A stretch of DNA of 64,000 nucleotides from Chloranthus sessilifolius. Lineage: Eukaryota; Streptophyta; Magnoliopsida; Chloranthales; Chloranthaceae. This document shows positions 19,320 to 30,936 of this stretch, in pieces. The notes under the pieces are model-generated. The model was not told where the DNA came from. It ran no database searches and worked only from the letters and a program-made list of their open reading frames with translations. Location of the stretch: assembly GCA_021018995.1 (NCBI GenBank), contig CM037593.1, forward strand, positions 11,932,088-11,996,087. The letters are read 5' to 3'. Each line of letters opens with the position of its first letter. Within the stretch, counting starts at the first letter, position 1. Position numbers and translations under genes: made by a program.

Positions 19320-22068
19320 ATGTGTGCATAGTTAACTTTATTAGTTTCATTTTAAAAATAAAATTGAGGAATTTGTACCTAATCTAACTTTATGAGGACA
19401 TACGATAATAAATGTCGTTGGGAAGGGGCTGATGCTTAATAAGTCCGAGGAGAATTCAAGCAGAGGAATGGTTGGACCGATACAAGGCCCTAGGCACTAG
19501 AAAACTTATGGTGATATAAAGCCATCTCTCATCAACCACACCAAAAATCTCTCACTCAATCATTAGCCACCAAACAAAAACACAAGCTGGTAAGAACTAC
19601 ATAGTGACCAAAAAAATCTCGAACAAAAGGCGCACTAATTTAGCGCGGGCTGGTAGACTCCTCATGCCAATGACCACCATTAGATTGGCGATGCTTGTTG
19701 CTTTCATTTTTTGTTTGGCAGACGATAATGGATCGACCTTGCGCCTGAATCTGTGGCACCTAAACTTGTGTTGGGTGGCCACATGGATTCTTGTAATCTT
19801 CTGTTGGGTGCCCACCTTTTTGCTACTTTCCCATATTTATAAATTTTTGTAATCTATTATTAATTTCGACTCTAGGGTGCCCATGGATTCTCTGGCATTT
19901 GTAGTTTGAATTACTGCATTAGTAACGCACACATTAACTCCACCATTCCCTTATTAGGTGTCAGGTTCTTTACATCCTATTTGACTTCTTTTTTTTCCAA
20001 GGTCATACAATTCTTCCGACAGTTCTGTGAAAAATTCAAAATTTTAAATGGTTTATTGCTATATGATGTGGTGGTATTTTCTTGTTTAATTGCTTGTTTT
20101 CGGAATTTGGGTTTAGATTATGTGGCAATACCATACAAATTCTGTGCTAGAAATCTGGATGTTTCCATTTTTCTGTTATACTGGAAGCTGGTTTACTTCC
20201 TTTAATGCTCATGCTAGGGGCCAAAGGATGTGAGCCTAGTAAACAGAATCTACCTCTAAATTTTACTTTATGTACAGGAAGATAGTGAGAAAACTGGCAA
20301 GGTGACATCTACAGGGATGTTTTTTTACATTTTCAAGTACACCGTATGGATTCAACCTTGAATGCGGTAAACAGAGTCCTATGATTTCCATTCAGCTCTT
20401 CTTTTTTAGGCTATGTAATTCCAGCAGTAAATTGACAATCTCAGTATGCCTGCACAGTCAACAGTGTACCTGCACCAACTTGGTAGTTGTTTATCCAAAA
20501 TCAGATTCTTAAGAAGTATATTTCCTTTGAAATGAATGCCTAAAACAGATTTTAAAACATTTTAGAGTAACCTCATTTCAGAGTAACCTTGTACTTGAGA
20601 GCTTTATATTCCTTGAACAGTTAGTTCTCAATCCAATGGTTGCTGCTCAAAATGCAGTCTGCTCAAAGAGTGCAACAAAATTCAGCTATGAAGCATTTCC
20701 CTGGACGGCCAGATTCTTTGCCCCCTGATGAAGAGCATCAATATATCTCTTCAAAAGCAGAGGATAAAATCAATCAACTTGTTACTTACAGTTGTTTAGG
20801 ATAAAATCAATCAATTTATTAAATCTCTGCTAACTAATCTTTCCATACTTTTATATTATATTAATTATTAGCATATATAAGATAATGGCGTAGAGCTGGT
20901 TCCTAGGATATTTAATTATAGAGTTTGTATTGTAAGTATTTTTAAATACATCATACATCTTTGATTACTAATTAATAATGTTTGATTTCACTGGTGGGAC
21001 TGGCATCAATTTGACTCCTCCGACAACAATTATGAGGTTTGTTAAAAGAACGCTTGGCCTATGTAGCCTTTTTCTTGTTTTTTATCATCCTTTTTATTAA
21101 TAATAGAATTTATTTTTCCTGTCTGGAGCATGACTTGCTGACTGCTACTAAATGTGGAAAACTATAAATGTGTAGAAGGTTGTTAGTTGCAACCTTTTAC
21201 AACTTGTAAATTTACATCCACATTAAGAGCCTGAAAAAAAATTAATTGAAAACAAAATTTGTCACATTAGGACCTGCAACTTGTTTAGCAATGTCTATTT
21301 CCAGCTTCTTTATGAAACATCTCATACCTACCTGACCTTGAATGTTTTAGTTTCATCCCCTAACCCACCCAAAGAAAGGAACCTCCCAATATGAAGAAAC
21401 AGATGCTGGATAGGCAAAAGAGGAATTGTGATTAACGCCCATTGAATAACCGTTTCCCTGGTTTAGCAGGGTTTAAAATCCCAGTTTTGGGATTGGCCGG
21501 CATAAGCTGATACTGATTAACAACAGCAGTGCAAACTCTTTCTTAGCTTAAAATCCTTTGTACTGCAGTACAAAGTTTGTAACGTGCAGTAAGTAATATA
21601 GACTAACACACAATGGTTTGCTGGTATGGAGATGTTGAATCGCATTTGTCGGCATTGTAGCGTGGCTTATTGGTTATTGGCACCAAATCCTTGATCTCTT
21701 TGTTTAGTGATGGACATCCCCATTGAGTTGGTCTTTTGGGCCCTTCCTAGTGGATGCAATCAATAATTACTCTCTCCTTCAACTGGATTGGAGAATATAA
21801 GCAATAATCACTTATGTTATTGCTACACTAAACAAAAACTGCTATTATTTATGGCTGCCTAATTTTTTATTTTCTCTGCCGTATTCATTGTAATTCTAAA
21901 ATATCAGGGATTGCAAGAAGGGGAAAACAGATGCATCAAGTGGTGAATAACTATTCATCTATCGTCATAGCTTGGATATGATGTCATTGATCTAATTGAT
22001 AAACTCTTTTGGTAAATTTTTTTTAATGAAAGCAAATCTTTTTGTTTCAAACATTCATGGGTGTGCAG
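19320..22068. other. Intron-like or intergenic sequence with small exon-like pieces
   Basis: No complete gene. A coding-like piece at about 20654-20790 (MQSAQRVQQNSAMKHFPGR then PDSLPPDEEHQYISSKAE) was not recognised. The remainder is AT-rich with intron-like composition. Confidence 0.35.
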
Positions 22069-22519
22069 TTCCCAAATGGGCAGTTTACATATATAGCTGG
22101 TGAGGGGTTGACTTCCAGTGCTTTCTTACCTGTTTTTGGTGACCTACTTCAAGCTCAAGGACGATATCTAGGAGAACAAAGCTTAGTTTCTCTTGCAAGG
22201 TTAGCTAGTTAGCTTGTAAAATGATACATTGCTCAAAATCATAAAAATCCGATCGAGACCATCCATCAACTGGATGAGTGCTCTATTGCTCTCCATCCAT
22301 AGCTGGAGGTCGTGGATTTGATCCAAGCTTATGCATCCAATATGTTTACTCTGTTATGGATCTCTAGCATATTTAACACCAGTTTTTCTTGTAGAATAAG
22401 TGGGGCACAAGCATTATGCCAATGGTACAGTGGCCCGACAAATCTTTTTCACTTGGCCTTGCACAAGACTTAGCGTGGCAGAGATTAGGTCTCATGGTGC
22501 GACCAACTGTCCAATTCAG
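22069..22519 (+). pseudogene. Two exons of an unidentified conserved protein
   Basis: Exon-like piece 22069-22199 reads FPNGQFTYIAGEGLTSSAFL then PVFGDLLQAQGRYLG and, after a one-base shift, RTKLSFSCK; AG and AG/GT borders are present. Piece 22395-22519 reads NKWGTSIMPMVQWPDKSFSL then GLAQDLAWQRLGLMVRPTVQF, between GTAG and CAG/GTAGGC. Both are coding-like with good splice borders, and the shifted frame of the first joins in phase to the second. I do not recognise the family with confidence. The frameshift and lack of neighbours indicate a fragment. Strand and spacing agree with the other shards. Confidence 0.55.
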
Positions 22520-23021
22520 GTAGGCAATATATCGTTACTGTTTTAGATGACTAGTTTATAGTTACTAATATAAGGTTTTTGCTTGACTGCTCGAGTCACA
22601 ACTACTTGAAGAGTTTGTGAGATTGTTTACTGACCAAATGTTCTCCCTTTTAATCTAATCGAGCATTTTTCCTTTATACCTTGTCTATTTTTTAATAACA
22701 GCAAGGTCCTGAAGAGATCTAGATTACTGACCAAAGGTTGATTATCCATTTTTAATTTCATGCTGATGATTTCACTCATGCTTTGCATCAAAGTTCTGCT
22801 CAATCTTAAATGGATTTAATTGTTAAATCAGGTTTTGGGTATTCTGACCAAAGAAGAGATAAAGTGCATGAATCCAAATTACATAAGAGTTCAAATTTCC
22901 TCAAATCAAAGCTCATCCATGTCACAGGATTTGTGAACAATTCTGTCTTAGGAACATATTCTGTTTGTTATGTTATATGATTTAATGTTAGGGGGTTACT
23001 TTGTTCAATTTAATTTTTCAG

Positions 23022-23105
23022 ATTTTTCACAAGCGGATGCCTCCTGATGCAATTGATCTTGTATCAAGGCTTCTCCAGTATTCACAAATTTTGCGTTGCA
23101 TTGCT
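23022..23105 (+). pseudogene. Single exon of a GSK3/SHAGGY-like kinase
   Basis: Exactly 84 bp between TTTTTCAG and GTAACA, encoding [20 protein letters not shown] then SQILRCIA. This matches the conserved GSK3-family exon ([28 protein letters not shown]) in the C-lobe of SHAGGY-related kinases, which act in brassinosteroid and stress signalling. No other exon of the gene is seen within several kb, so this is an isolated shard. Spliced borders and phase are intact. The two changes Pro-to-Gln and Thr-to-Ile fall at conserved places. Confidence 0.85.
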
Positions 23106-25158
23106 GTAACAAATCAATGTTAACTTTAGAAGAAAATTATTTATTCTCAACGTGTCCAAAACTGTGACATATTTATAGTTACCCTGTATCCGCTTTTCTG
23201 GATTGACTCTCTTCCATAGTGGAAAATTTCTCCGAATTTTTTTGAAAACTTCTTTACATCATGGCCTCCACCTCAGACAGCTTAGATGGTGTTTCAAGTG
23301 GCGCAGGTCCCATAAATACCAAGTCTTCTTTTAAATTATGTGCAACAGTACAAATCTCGTGTGCATGCCTATGGGACTACCAGTTCACCATTCGCTGGGT
23401 GGAGGAGCGATTTAAGTAACATAGTTCTACACAGATCTTTGAGTTGAAACATTTCCTTTCTATGGGAATGTTGAATGGATTTGGTAACTGGATACAGACA
23501 AATGAATTAAATAAACCTAATGCGGAAAAATAGCCTTATAGGAGCATCATAATCTCAAGATTTATTGCCCATGCTTGTTTTTATTATGCTACATGCTGCT
23601 TTCTCTCAGTTATTTTATTTTTCATCCCTCTTGGTGCTTGAAAGTTTTATTTATTTGCATGTCTTCTTAATGGACAGGAAATTTCTCGAGCTGAACATCA
23701 TGAACCATGTACCTGTGATGCTGAATTCCTTGTAAGTTGTTCTGGTTCTTTGGGACTTAACTGGTTATATTGCTTCATAAACTGGTTATATCGCTTTCAT
23801 AACTGATAAAATAGTGAATGAGCAGTTTTTTGTTGGTTCAGAGAATGACTGTAAATCCTACAGACTGATATCCGCTTATTTGGGGGGAGGGTCACCCCTG
23901 GCAGACCCTTCTATCCTGTAGTAGGGAAAAAGGGAATTTCAAGACTTCCCTTGGCTTTGGTCCATTTAACTAGTCACAGGGCCTTACTTATTTCTTACAT
24001 AAATGGTCTGATAGAATTTCGTAGTGCTCATGAAGCCACTACCCGTCGTGGCGTGCAAATGAAATTGAATTGATACTACCCAATGCAAAACAACATGATC
24101 CGGTGTCTTTGTCCAATTTTTATCCCTTCTCTTTCTAATGTGAATCGCAGTCCACAATACTATGAAATAAGTTCATGGATGAAAACCCACCTGGAAAACG
24201 GAGTTACTGAGTGAAAACATCTCTAACGATCCTTAAGTTTAAACTATTAATAATGCAATTTCTGTTCCCTGGATGGTTTCAAACAAAACTCCAATAATCT
24301 ACTTGAGCTACTAATCAATATCTATAGTTACTGATAAAAACTGAATTAAACTACCTTAATAGAGGTTTCAGATATGAGGAATAAAACAGCAGGAACAATT
24401 TAAACTGGAGTTGGAATTGGAGGAGCTGGACTTTAAATGTTTTATTACTAACAATTTAAACATTTAAGTGATCACGTGAGCCAGGGGAAATTGCCCAGAA
24501 CAATATCTTGTGCTTAGGTCGGGACTCTAGTACTAATTCATTGATAATCCAAAACCAACCTATCTAAAGAACTTTCATGAGTTACAGGGCTGTTATTTAT
24601 CAAGGCTGTAAACAGCAGGGTATCATACTGTTTTAGAGTCTGATAACAGAGGTAGAAGGACTGAAAGAGAGACTGGAACAATACTAGCTTACTAATTACA
24701 AATTCTGGCAACATAAACATTCATCCAACGTTCAATTTATTGCTTCATTATAGCAGCCAAAAATGGTTGAAGTATCTACAAGCAGCGTTTAACGGCACAA
24801 TTTCTTATCAGTTGTCCATTTATTTGGACTTTGAAATATGCCAGGATATTTATGACATGCACAAACTTTACAGAGCCTAAACATCTGTGTATATGTCAGT
24901 TGTCCAAGTAAATGACAGCATAAAGATCACTGTCTAACATAGAAATATATTAAAGTTGGGGATCTAATTCAAATCTTTAGCCTTTGCATTCTCATATATC
25001 AAATGGCACTCTTCTGCCCACTGTCTTTTCTTGTTTATTATTATCATATAGTTTTGGAAATACTATAAATGTTTTGTTACTAACACTTATTCATGATTGC
25101 TGTAATGTCCTTGAAGTGTTGGCCGATGTGAAGTAATGTATTAATGTTTTTATTGTAG
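23106..25158. other. Intron-like sequence
   Basis: No gene seen. A 58-bp piece at about 23679-23732 between ACAG and GTAAGT is exon-like but too short to identify. Confidence 0.35.
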
Positions 25159-25315
25159 GTGAACATGGATTGTGGTCTTTAATCAACTATAGGGATTAGG
25201 GAAGGCAATAATGCATGCTGCACAAGAGGTTGAGGAGGGAAAGCTGGATGATCATTTCCCACTTATCATATGGCAGACTGGAAGTGGGACTCAAAGTAAC
25301 ATGAATGCCAATGAG
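25159..25315 (+). pseudogene. Single exon of mitochondrial fumarase
   Basis: Between TATTGTAG and GTCAGT. Encodes VNMDCGL, then in another frame [20 protein letters not shown] and [19 protein letters not shown]. This matches class II fumarase ([37 protein letters not shown] then [13 protein letters not shown]), including the substrate-binding SGTQSNMN motif; fumarase hydrates fumarate to malate in the TCA cycle. A stop and a net insertion of about 8 bp after NMDCGL break it. No other fumarase exon is nearby. Isolated shard on the same strand as the others. Confidence 0.9.
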
Positions 25316-25974
25316 GTCAGTGTATGAAAGGGTTCATGTGCTTGTTGTTTTAAGTTTAGTAATAATGAAATATGTTTGATCAAGACTAGAAAATATGAAG
25401 TATGGTCGGAGCACGTTGGGTATAATGTACATGTTTGTTATTAAGAGCTGTAATTGATATTCTCTGTTACAAATTATTGATAGTCTGGTCTCTCAATGAC
25501 TGATAACAGGTCTTTGACCCTCTTCTCTTTGATTAGGCATCAATAAGGTCTCTGTAGCATATTTAATTCAACAATAAGCTTATCTGTAGCATATTTAATT
25601 CCCTGATGGATTGGCCTGCTGAATAAGGTCTCAATAATCTGATAGTTATTATTTCTCTCTTTCTTTATGTTTTGTACATATGGCCTGCTGAATCCTAGTT
25701 TCTTCAAGTAAATAATACAGATTCTGGCCAAATCATGAGAGCAGGTTGTATGTACTTGAAAACACAGGTAAAGCTACTTCATCTCATTTCCATTTTTTGT
25801 CACTTCCTTTGATGATCATAGACTCTTGATTATTTTTATTTTCTCGTTTTACTGTGACATCAGAGGTAGAAACGACATCGCCTTGCTGTGGTGCAACATC
25901 ATCAACATGACATTAATTTATTTTCTTGTTTTATAAAATTTCAACACTTCTGCTTCATCCATTTTAGGATTGTG

Positions 25975-26315
25975 AGCCAACCAATCATGAACAGTGTCAG
26001 GCCCCTTACGGTGCAGATCTGTGGACAAGCATGGACAGAGTGATTGAGGGATGCTTAGGGAGAAATGCGGCATGTCGGCCGAGAATGGACTGGATTGTGC
26101 AGTTTTTGTCAAAAATATTAGCTACTTCACTGACTTGTGAGTTATCAAGCAATCTCCTTGATGTCCTAAGTAACGGCAATCACATCGTAGAACTTATAGA
26201 CGATGAACTTGACATGGAAGTTGAAAAGGAGATGGCACTTATGGTACTTGAATATAGTAGAACAGAAGTAGTTCAGGACAAGGCTAATATATTGTATATA
26301 TTATATGTGTTTTAG
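25975..26315 (+). pseudogene. Unidentified coding-like fragment
   Basis: An open plus-strand stretch reads SMDRVIEGCLGRNAACRPRM, DWIVQFLSKILATSLTCELS, SNLLDVLSNGNHIVELIDDE then LDMEVEKEMALMVLEYSRTE. Composition (alternating charged and hydrophobic residues, probable helices) is protein-like. The family was not recognised. It is followed by AT-rich sequence and the CACTA end. It may be another captured exon or the tail of a host gene. Confidence 0.4.
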
Positions 26316-26639
26316 ATGTATGCTTTATAGTTTTCACATTGTTATTCTTAATTGTGCATATCTCTCTTGTGACAAAAGACTTTATCCATTGGAACTTGAA
26401 AGTGTTTTGCCTTTTAAATGGTAGTGGTTATGACCATGGTTAAAATCTAAATTTTCCGATATGTATGCTTGATACCAATACCAAGAACAAAGTTTATGCA
26501 TCAGGCGGAACAAACTTGCACAAAAAAAAGGCAATAAAAAAATTGTATTAAAAAAAACATTTAAAAAAATGCATTAAAAAAAGCATTAGAAAAAATATTA
26601 TATAAAAAAAAAATTGCATAAAAAATGATTGGTGTAGAA
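26316..26639. other. AT-rich stretch
   Basis: Poly-A-rich low-complexity sequence (AAAAAAACATT, AAAAAATGCATT repeats). No gene. Confidence 0.5.
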
Positions 26640-26986
26640 TTTTTTTTTTTTTTAATTTGTATAAAAAATGATTGCCCAAAATAGTCGTTCTTCTATGACT
26701 GTTAAGAGCAGTCGTTGTTGAAGTTCAAAAGCGATTGTTGTTAAAGATTTTTTTTGTTTTTTAAAATAATATATATATTTTTAAAAACAAAAATTTGTAT
26801 AAAAAAAGACTACCCAAAATAGTCGTTCTTCTATGACTTTAAGAGCAGTCGTTGTTGAAGTTCATAAACGACTGTCGTGTACAATAGTAAAACAAAATCA
26901 TTGCTTTTTAACAACTGGTTAGGACAGTCGTTTTTTAAAAAAACGATTGTTTAAAGCAGTCGTTTGTTTGGCTTTTTCATGTAGTG
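26640..26986 (+). mobile_element. CACTA transposon end with AGTCGTT subterminal repeats
   Basis: Repeats of AGTCGTTCTTCTATGACT and GAGCAGTCGTTGTTGAAGTT and their inverted words, ending GCTTTTTCATGTAGTG at 26986. Very similar end text (GCATTTTCACGTAGTG) closes the element at 33367, so the two belong to the same or sister CACTA families. Confidence 0.65.
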
Positions 26987-27380
26987 ACCATTGAAGTGTG
27001 ATGTATCATTATGCAATATGATGCACATCTTTGATCAATCGAAATTTTAAAATGACAATCTATTATTGAAACATGACTCAGCCCGAAGAATCATGTTTAT
27101 AAGTGGATGTGAACTATTTGATTGATGAACTTTAATATCAACCATTAAAATTAAAAGCACCATTTGATTTTATAGTCTGCAAATTGGATGGGTGAAATCT
27201 CCCTAAAACACTATTTTTGAGTTTGTTTCACTTCAATCCATGGATCAAAATTTCGGCCGAAATGGTCGAAATTTCGGTTTCGGTCCCCTCCGAAACCGAA
27301 ATGATACCCGAAATTTTGATCCTTGCGTCAATCCATGGTCTATGTCTTTGATGGTACGAATCACCCACATCTTAAACTAT
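26987..27380 (+). mobile_element. R1 MITE, truncated, abutting the CACTA end
   Basis: Begins inside R1 text (ACCATTGAAGTGTGATGTAT) directly after the CACTA TAGTG, then follows R1 through GATCAATCGAAATTT, CAGCCCGAAGAATCATG and ATCAACCATTAAAATTAAAA to the CACCCACATCTTAA block. The CACTA element therefore probably inserted into R1. A small foldback sits inside it (27244-27327). Confidence 0.7.
27244..27327. mobile_element. 84-bp GAAATTTCGG foldback insertion with 11-bp duplication
   Basis: ATCAAAATTTCGG (27244) is inverted at CGAAATTTTGAT (ending 27320); in between are GGTTTCGG and CCGAAACC, also inverted. The flanks carry TCAATCCATGG on both sides (27233-27243 and 27328-27338), while other R1 copies have this text once. 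It is therefore an insertion with an apparent 11-bp target duplication. Confidence 0.75.
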
Positions 27381-27939
27381 AGTGAGGAAAGAGAGGCAAC
27401 GATGGAGGGAGAGAGAGAAAGTTAAAAATTTAATATGATCAACAAGTTAAGAACCGCCTTAGCCTAATCTTTATCTTTAGAAATTCAGTTGTTGTAACCA
27501 TAAAGGATGGAAACTTCTTGTTGCATATTCGTGTATATCCAACGCCTCAAATCTGTTGCGATATGTTTTTTCAATTTATAAATGCAATAAAGCAACACCG
27601 AAAAAAATAGTATAGAGCAGGGAAACTTTGCCTTGGCCATTTTGATTTCTTGGGCCTAAGAATTTAATATTAGAGTAGATTAGCATTGAAATCACATCTA
27701 GGATTAGAAAATTCTTTAATAGCATTGCTTGTACAACCTTTCCACTGGGAAGTCGTCTATTATCTCTCTCCATTTTCTCTGACAGGTAGGAGACGATTCT
27801 TCTATCTCATCGTTGATTCGTTCCGCGATCCTTTCGGCCGAGCATACAGAGGTTACGAGGTTATTTTTTTTTTCATTTCTTATGTCATCCAAAATTTCTA
27901 GGGTCTCTTTGTATACTGTTTGGGTTTTCTTTCTCTGGT

Positions 27940-28150
27940 TTCTTTGTGTATTTTAGGGCGTTAATTATTTGTTTATTTGTACATTTTAGGGCTTTATTTA
28001 TATGTTTATTTGTATATTTTAGGGCTTTAGTTTCTTTGTATTTTTCTAATATTTATTATATTTTCTAGAGTTTATTTGTATATTTTAGGGCATTATTTAT
28101 TTGTTTATTTGTATATTTTAGGGCTTTATTTGTTTATTTATTTATTGACA
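27940..28150. repeat. Minisatellite of TTTGTATATTTTAGGGC units
   Basis: About five imperfect units of roughly 35-40 bp built from TATTTTAGGGC and TTTATTTGTTTATTTGTATA. Non-coding. Confidence 0.8.
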
Positions 28151-29280
28151 GAGTCAATCGACTCCAAACGAATCTGCAATATCGAAAACGAAAAATAGAA
28201 TTATTGCTATCAGCCATCCCTCAAATAAATTCGAATCTAGATTTTTATATTAAATTTGATTTACGTATGACAATCTGTTCTTGCATGCAGATGGGAGCAT
28301 TCTGATTTTGGTAAACCATAGAGTTTGGTTCTCATGTTTGAAAATAAGTTAGGATCTGTTTGTTCTTATAAATAGTTGTGCATGCATGGTGTTTAAACTT
28401 GTAATTTCTGCTTAATTCTAAATATTGCTAGCTAATTAAACATCTGGGAACATTGACTACCTGGATTATGTTCTGATATAATTTTGGGTTAATGGTGGGA
28501 TTTGGTTTTGAACCTGAAATTGGTAAAAGTCCCTGACTCCATGCATGAATCCTCAACTAGCTCCTTAGGTTTTCAATTTATTTTTAATTGTATTGCCGGG
28601 CAATATTATTTGATTTTGATCTAGTCAACCTATTAATAGTGATAAGGGAAATAGAACAAAACAAATTCCACTAAATTTTCTGATGCTACTATATGTAACA
28701 ACTGATGGGAAATTGAATCAGTGATCAACTGCTTAAGTTTGGCCGAGTCTTCATGGATGAATTTTTGGAAGAGGAGTTACCTTATGCCTAGAACTCAAAT
28801 TTTTTTATTTGACGTAAATACTCAAACTTCAATACATAATGACCTTTTTTTTTTCTGATAATGTGTGGGCCCTGTATTAGGTTGGGCCAGGATGGATTGA
28901 ATTTCGGTCCATTTCAGGTTGCGCACAAGTAGGCTTAATGGATTCAGGCCACCTGAGAATATTTGTGAGTCCACAAGAGTTGTAAAACATCAAGTGTTGT
29001 TTTAAATACAGACTTAATGAGGTCTTATTAAGCCATTTGGCCCACATATGGCTGAATTGTTAGGTTGAATCTAGTTATAATTAAGTATGTTGTTTGTTTA
29101 TTTTGTGAACTCCTTGCTCACCCCTAGCCATTTGTGTTTGGTTCTCTGTTGCATTTTTTATGCTGTTTTGGTTGGTTTCATTTATTTTTGAGAAAAAAGA
29201 AAAGAAAAGTGAGGCAACTATTGACATAGATGGGGCACCATGTTTTTCCCACTTTGGAGTAGAAAAATGTCCAGAATATT
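28151..29280. other. Intergenic stretch
   Basis: No gene recognised. A short GGGCC-rich repeat lies at about 28865-29000. Possibly the leader or intron region of a lost gene; nothing further can be said. Confidence 0.4.
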
Positions 29281-29830
29281 GCGAAAGGCACTTTGATGCA
29301 TCATAGTCAATTACAAGTTAATTTGGCTCAGCATGTATGTAAACCTGTCTTATCGGAATCTCCGTGCTCTGCTTCCGAGAAAAAACTGAAGTGCCTCATC
29401 AGCATCTTGCCCATCACTGTGTTCTGGGCTATTTGTGACGAGCGTAATTTGAGAAAAATTGATGGGAAGTGTTCTGATATATTTGCTATCCTTGACTCTG
29501 CCCATGGCTTCTTTCTTCTTGGGGCTGGTCTTTCTAAAGTGCGCAGAGGCTGGTTTTCTCAAGAGGCCGAAGACTTTTGGGGATCGTTGATCCTAGGCCT
29601 GACTTTTGGCTTTCTGTGTGTTGTTTCTTTTTGCTCATGGCATACTCTCCTTTGCTCCAAGGGTGATAGCGATGCCGAAGCTCTCGTGACATAGGACCTG
29701 GGTGCCCCAATTTGTTTTTGTTTTTTGCTTTTTTTTCTTTTATGTTCTTTTGCTGCTAAACGTCTTATGCAATCCAGATGTATTTCTGTTTGTTTAATAA
29801 AATTGCATCTTCGCCGATAAAAAATATAAA
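29281..29830 (+). mobile_element. LINE 3' end fragment
   Basis: Reads PITVFWAICDERNLRKIDGK then CSDIFAILDSAHGFFLLGAG, resembling the C-terminal region of plant L1 ORF2 (FWAIWKERNRRIFEGK...). It is followed by a T-rich 3' region with AATAAAATTGCATC and an A-rich end at about 29818-29830. Truncated at the 5' side, as is usual for LINEs. Confidence 0.6.
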
Positions 29831-30936
29831 ACATTATTAATGTTCAGTAATCTTACACTGTATTTGGGCTTGGATGCTTTGGTGTCAGTCTAGGCTCAGG
29901 ATTTTTATTTATTTTTACTTTAATTTTTTTGAAAGGTAAAAGACAAATTGTTCTAAATTTGAAGGTATTTCTAGCTACCAAACGTTGACTTAGATATGCA
30001 CAGTATCACCCCATAGAGGGATCACTTATAATGCTCATTTTTTAATGGTGAAATAGAACAGACAAAGACAACCCATATATATGGGACAAGGCAATGATGA
30101 TGATGGTTTTTCATGATGCATGCACAAGGATGAAGCTACAAAACCACAAGCAACACAAGGCAACAGCCAACAAATCACTATTACATCTCTCACTTCTTCC
30201 AAACCAATAAATAAATATATAATTGGGCCTCCAAAAAAATAAACAAATAAATAGTCACCAAAGAAACTCCAGCATGGCTACAAGAAAGTAACATATGGCC
30301 ATATTCATATTTTCATTTGTATCCCTTGTCCCAGTTCAGCTAGAATGCACAGTTGTCCTTGCTAATCCACACAATGACATTAAGGACCCTCGCCAGCCCC
30401 CGGCAACCCAATTTCTGTATCGAAAAATAAAACTTCGGCCAACAAGTTTAAAGAAAAATGTAAAGGTTTATATAGGAATGGAGTTGTGATGCCCGACCTT
30501 TTTTTTTATTATTATTTTTTATGCCCCATTATGTTATGCTTAATGTTAATGGAAATATTGATTATTATTTTTTATAAGATGAGTAGATCTAATAATGTCA
30601 AATTCTCAAGCTATGATTTTTTTATAGGAGAATTGTGGTGTTGTTTATATACAGTTTTTTGGTCTATTAGTATGGGATCACCATGCATTCGAACCCATAT
30701 CCTTGGGCCTACATGGGGTTTGCCACACTAGCAGTAGGGTGGGACCTACACGAGGTTTGAATCACCTACACCAGAAATTGGGTTTATATAATTCAATATA
30801 ACTGTTTATTCAATATTAAAAAATAATAATTGCAATTTTTATGAAATATTTATTGTGAAGACAATGAATGTACGTGTTTTGTTTGCGACTATTAAGGAAG
30901 CAACCAATGAATAAATCTTTTTGTTTTATTTTTAGT
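29831..30936. other. Intergenic stretch
   Basis: AT-rich; a weak ORF at 30295-30489 has a hydrophobic start but no recognised family. Part of it may be the 5' portion of the CACTA element that follows. Confidence 0.35.

Noticed and set aside
22240-22335. tRNA-derived SINE head
   Set aside because: TGGATGAGTGC and GTGGATTTGATCC only loosely resemble A and B boxes; no tail or second copy seen.
18456-26986. One complete 8.5-kb Pack-CACTA element between the two CACTA ends
   Set aside because: The subterminal repeats differ (GCCGACGGCT versus AGTCGTT), the 3-bp flanks (AAT and ACC) do not match, and one shard (FAD synthetase) lies outside. Kept only as a possibility.
27686-27901. Small membrane protein gene
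   Set aside because: Short, no start context or family, overlapping leader-like CT-rich sequence.
30486-30731. LTR beginning at TGATGCCCGACC
   Set aside because: The start resembles some Ty3 LTR starts but no matching end, primer site or target duplication was found.
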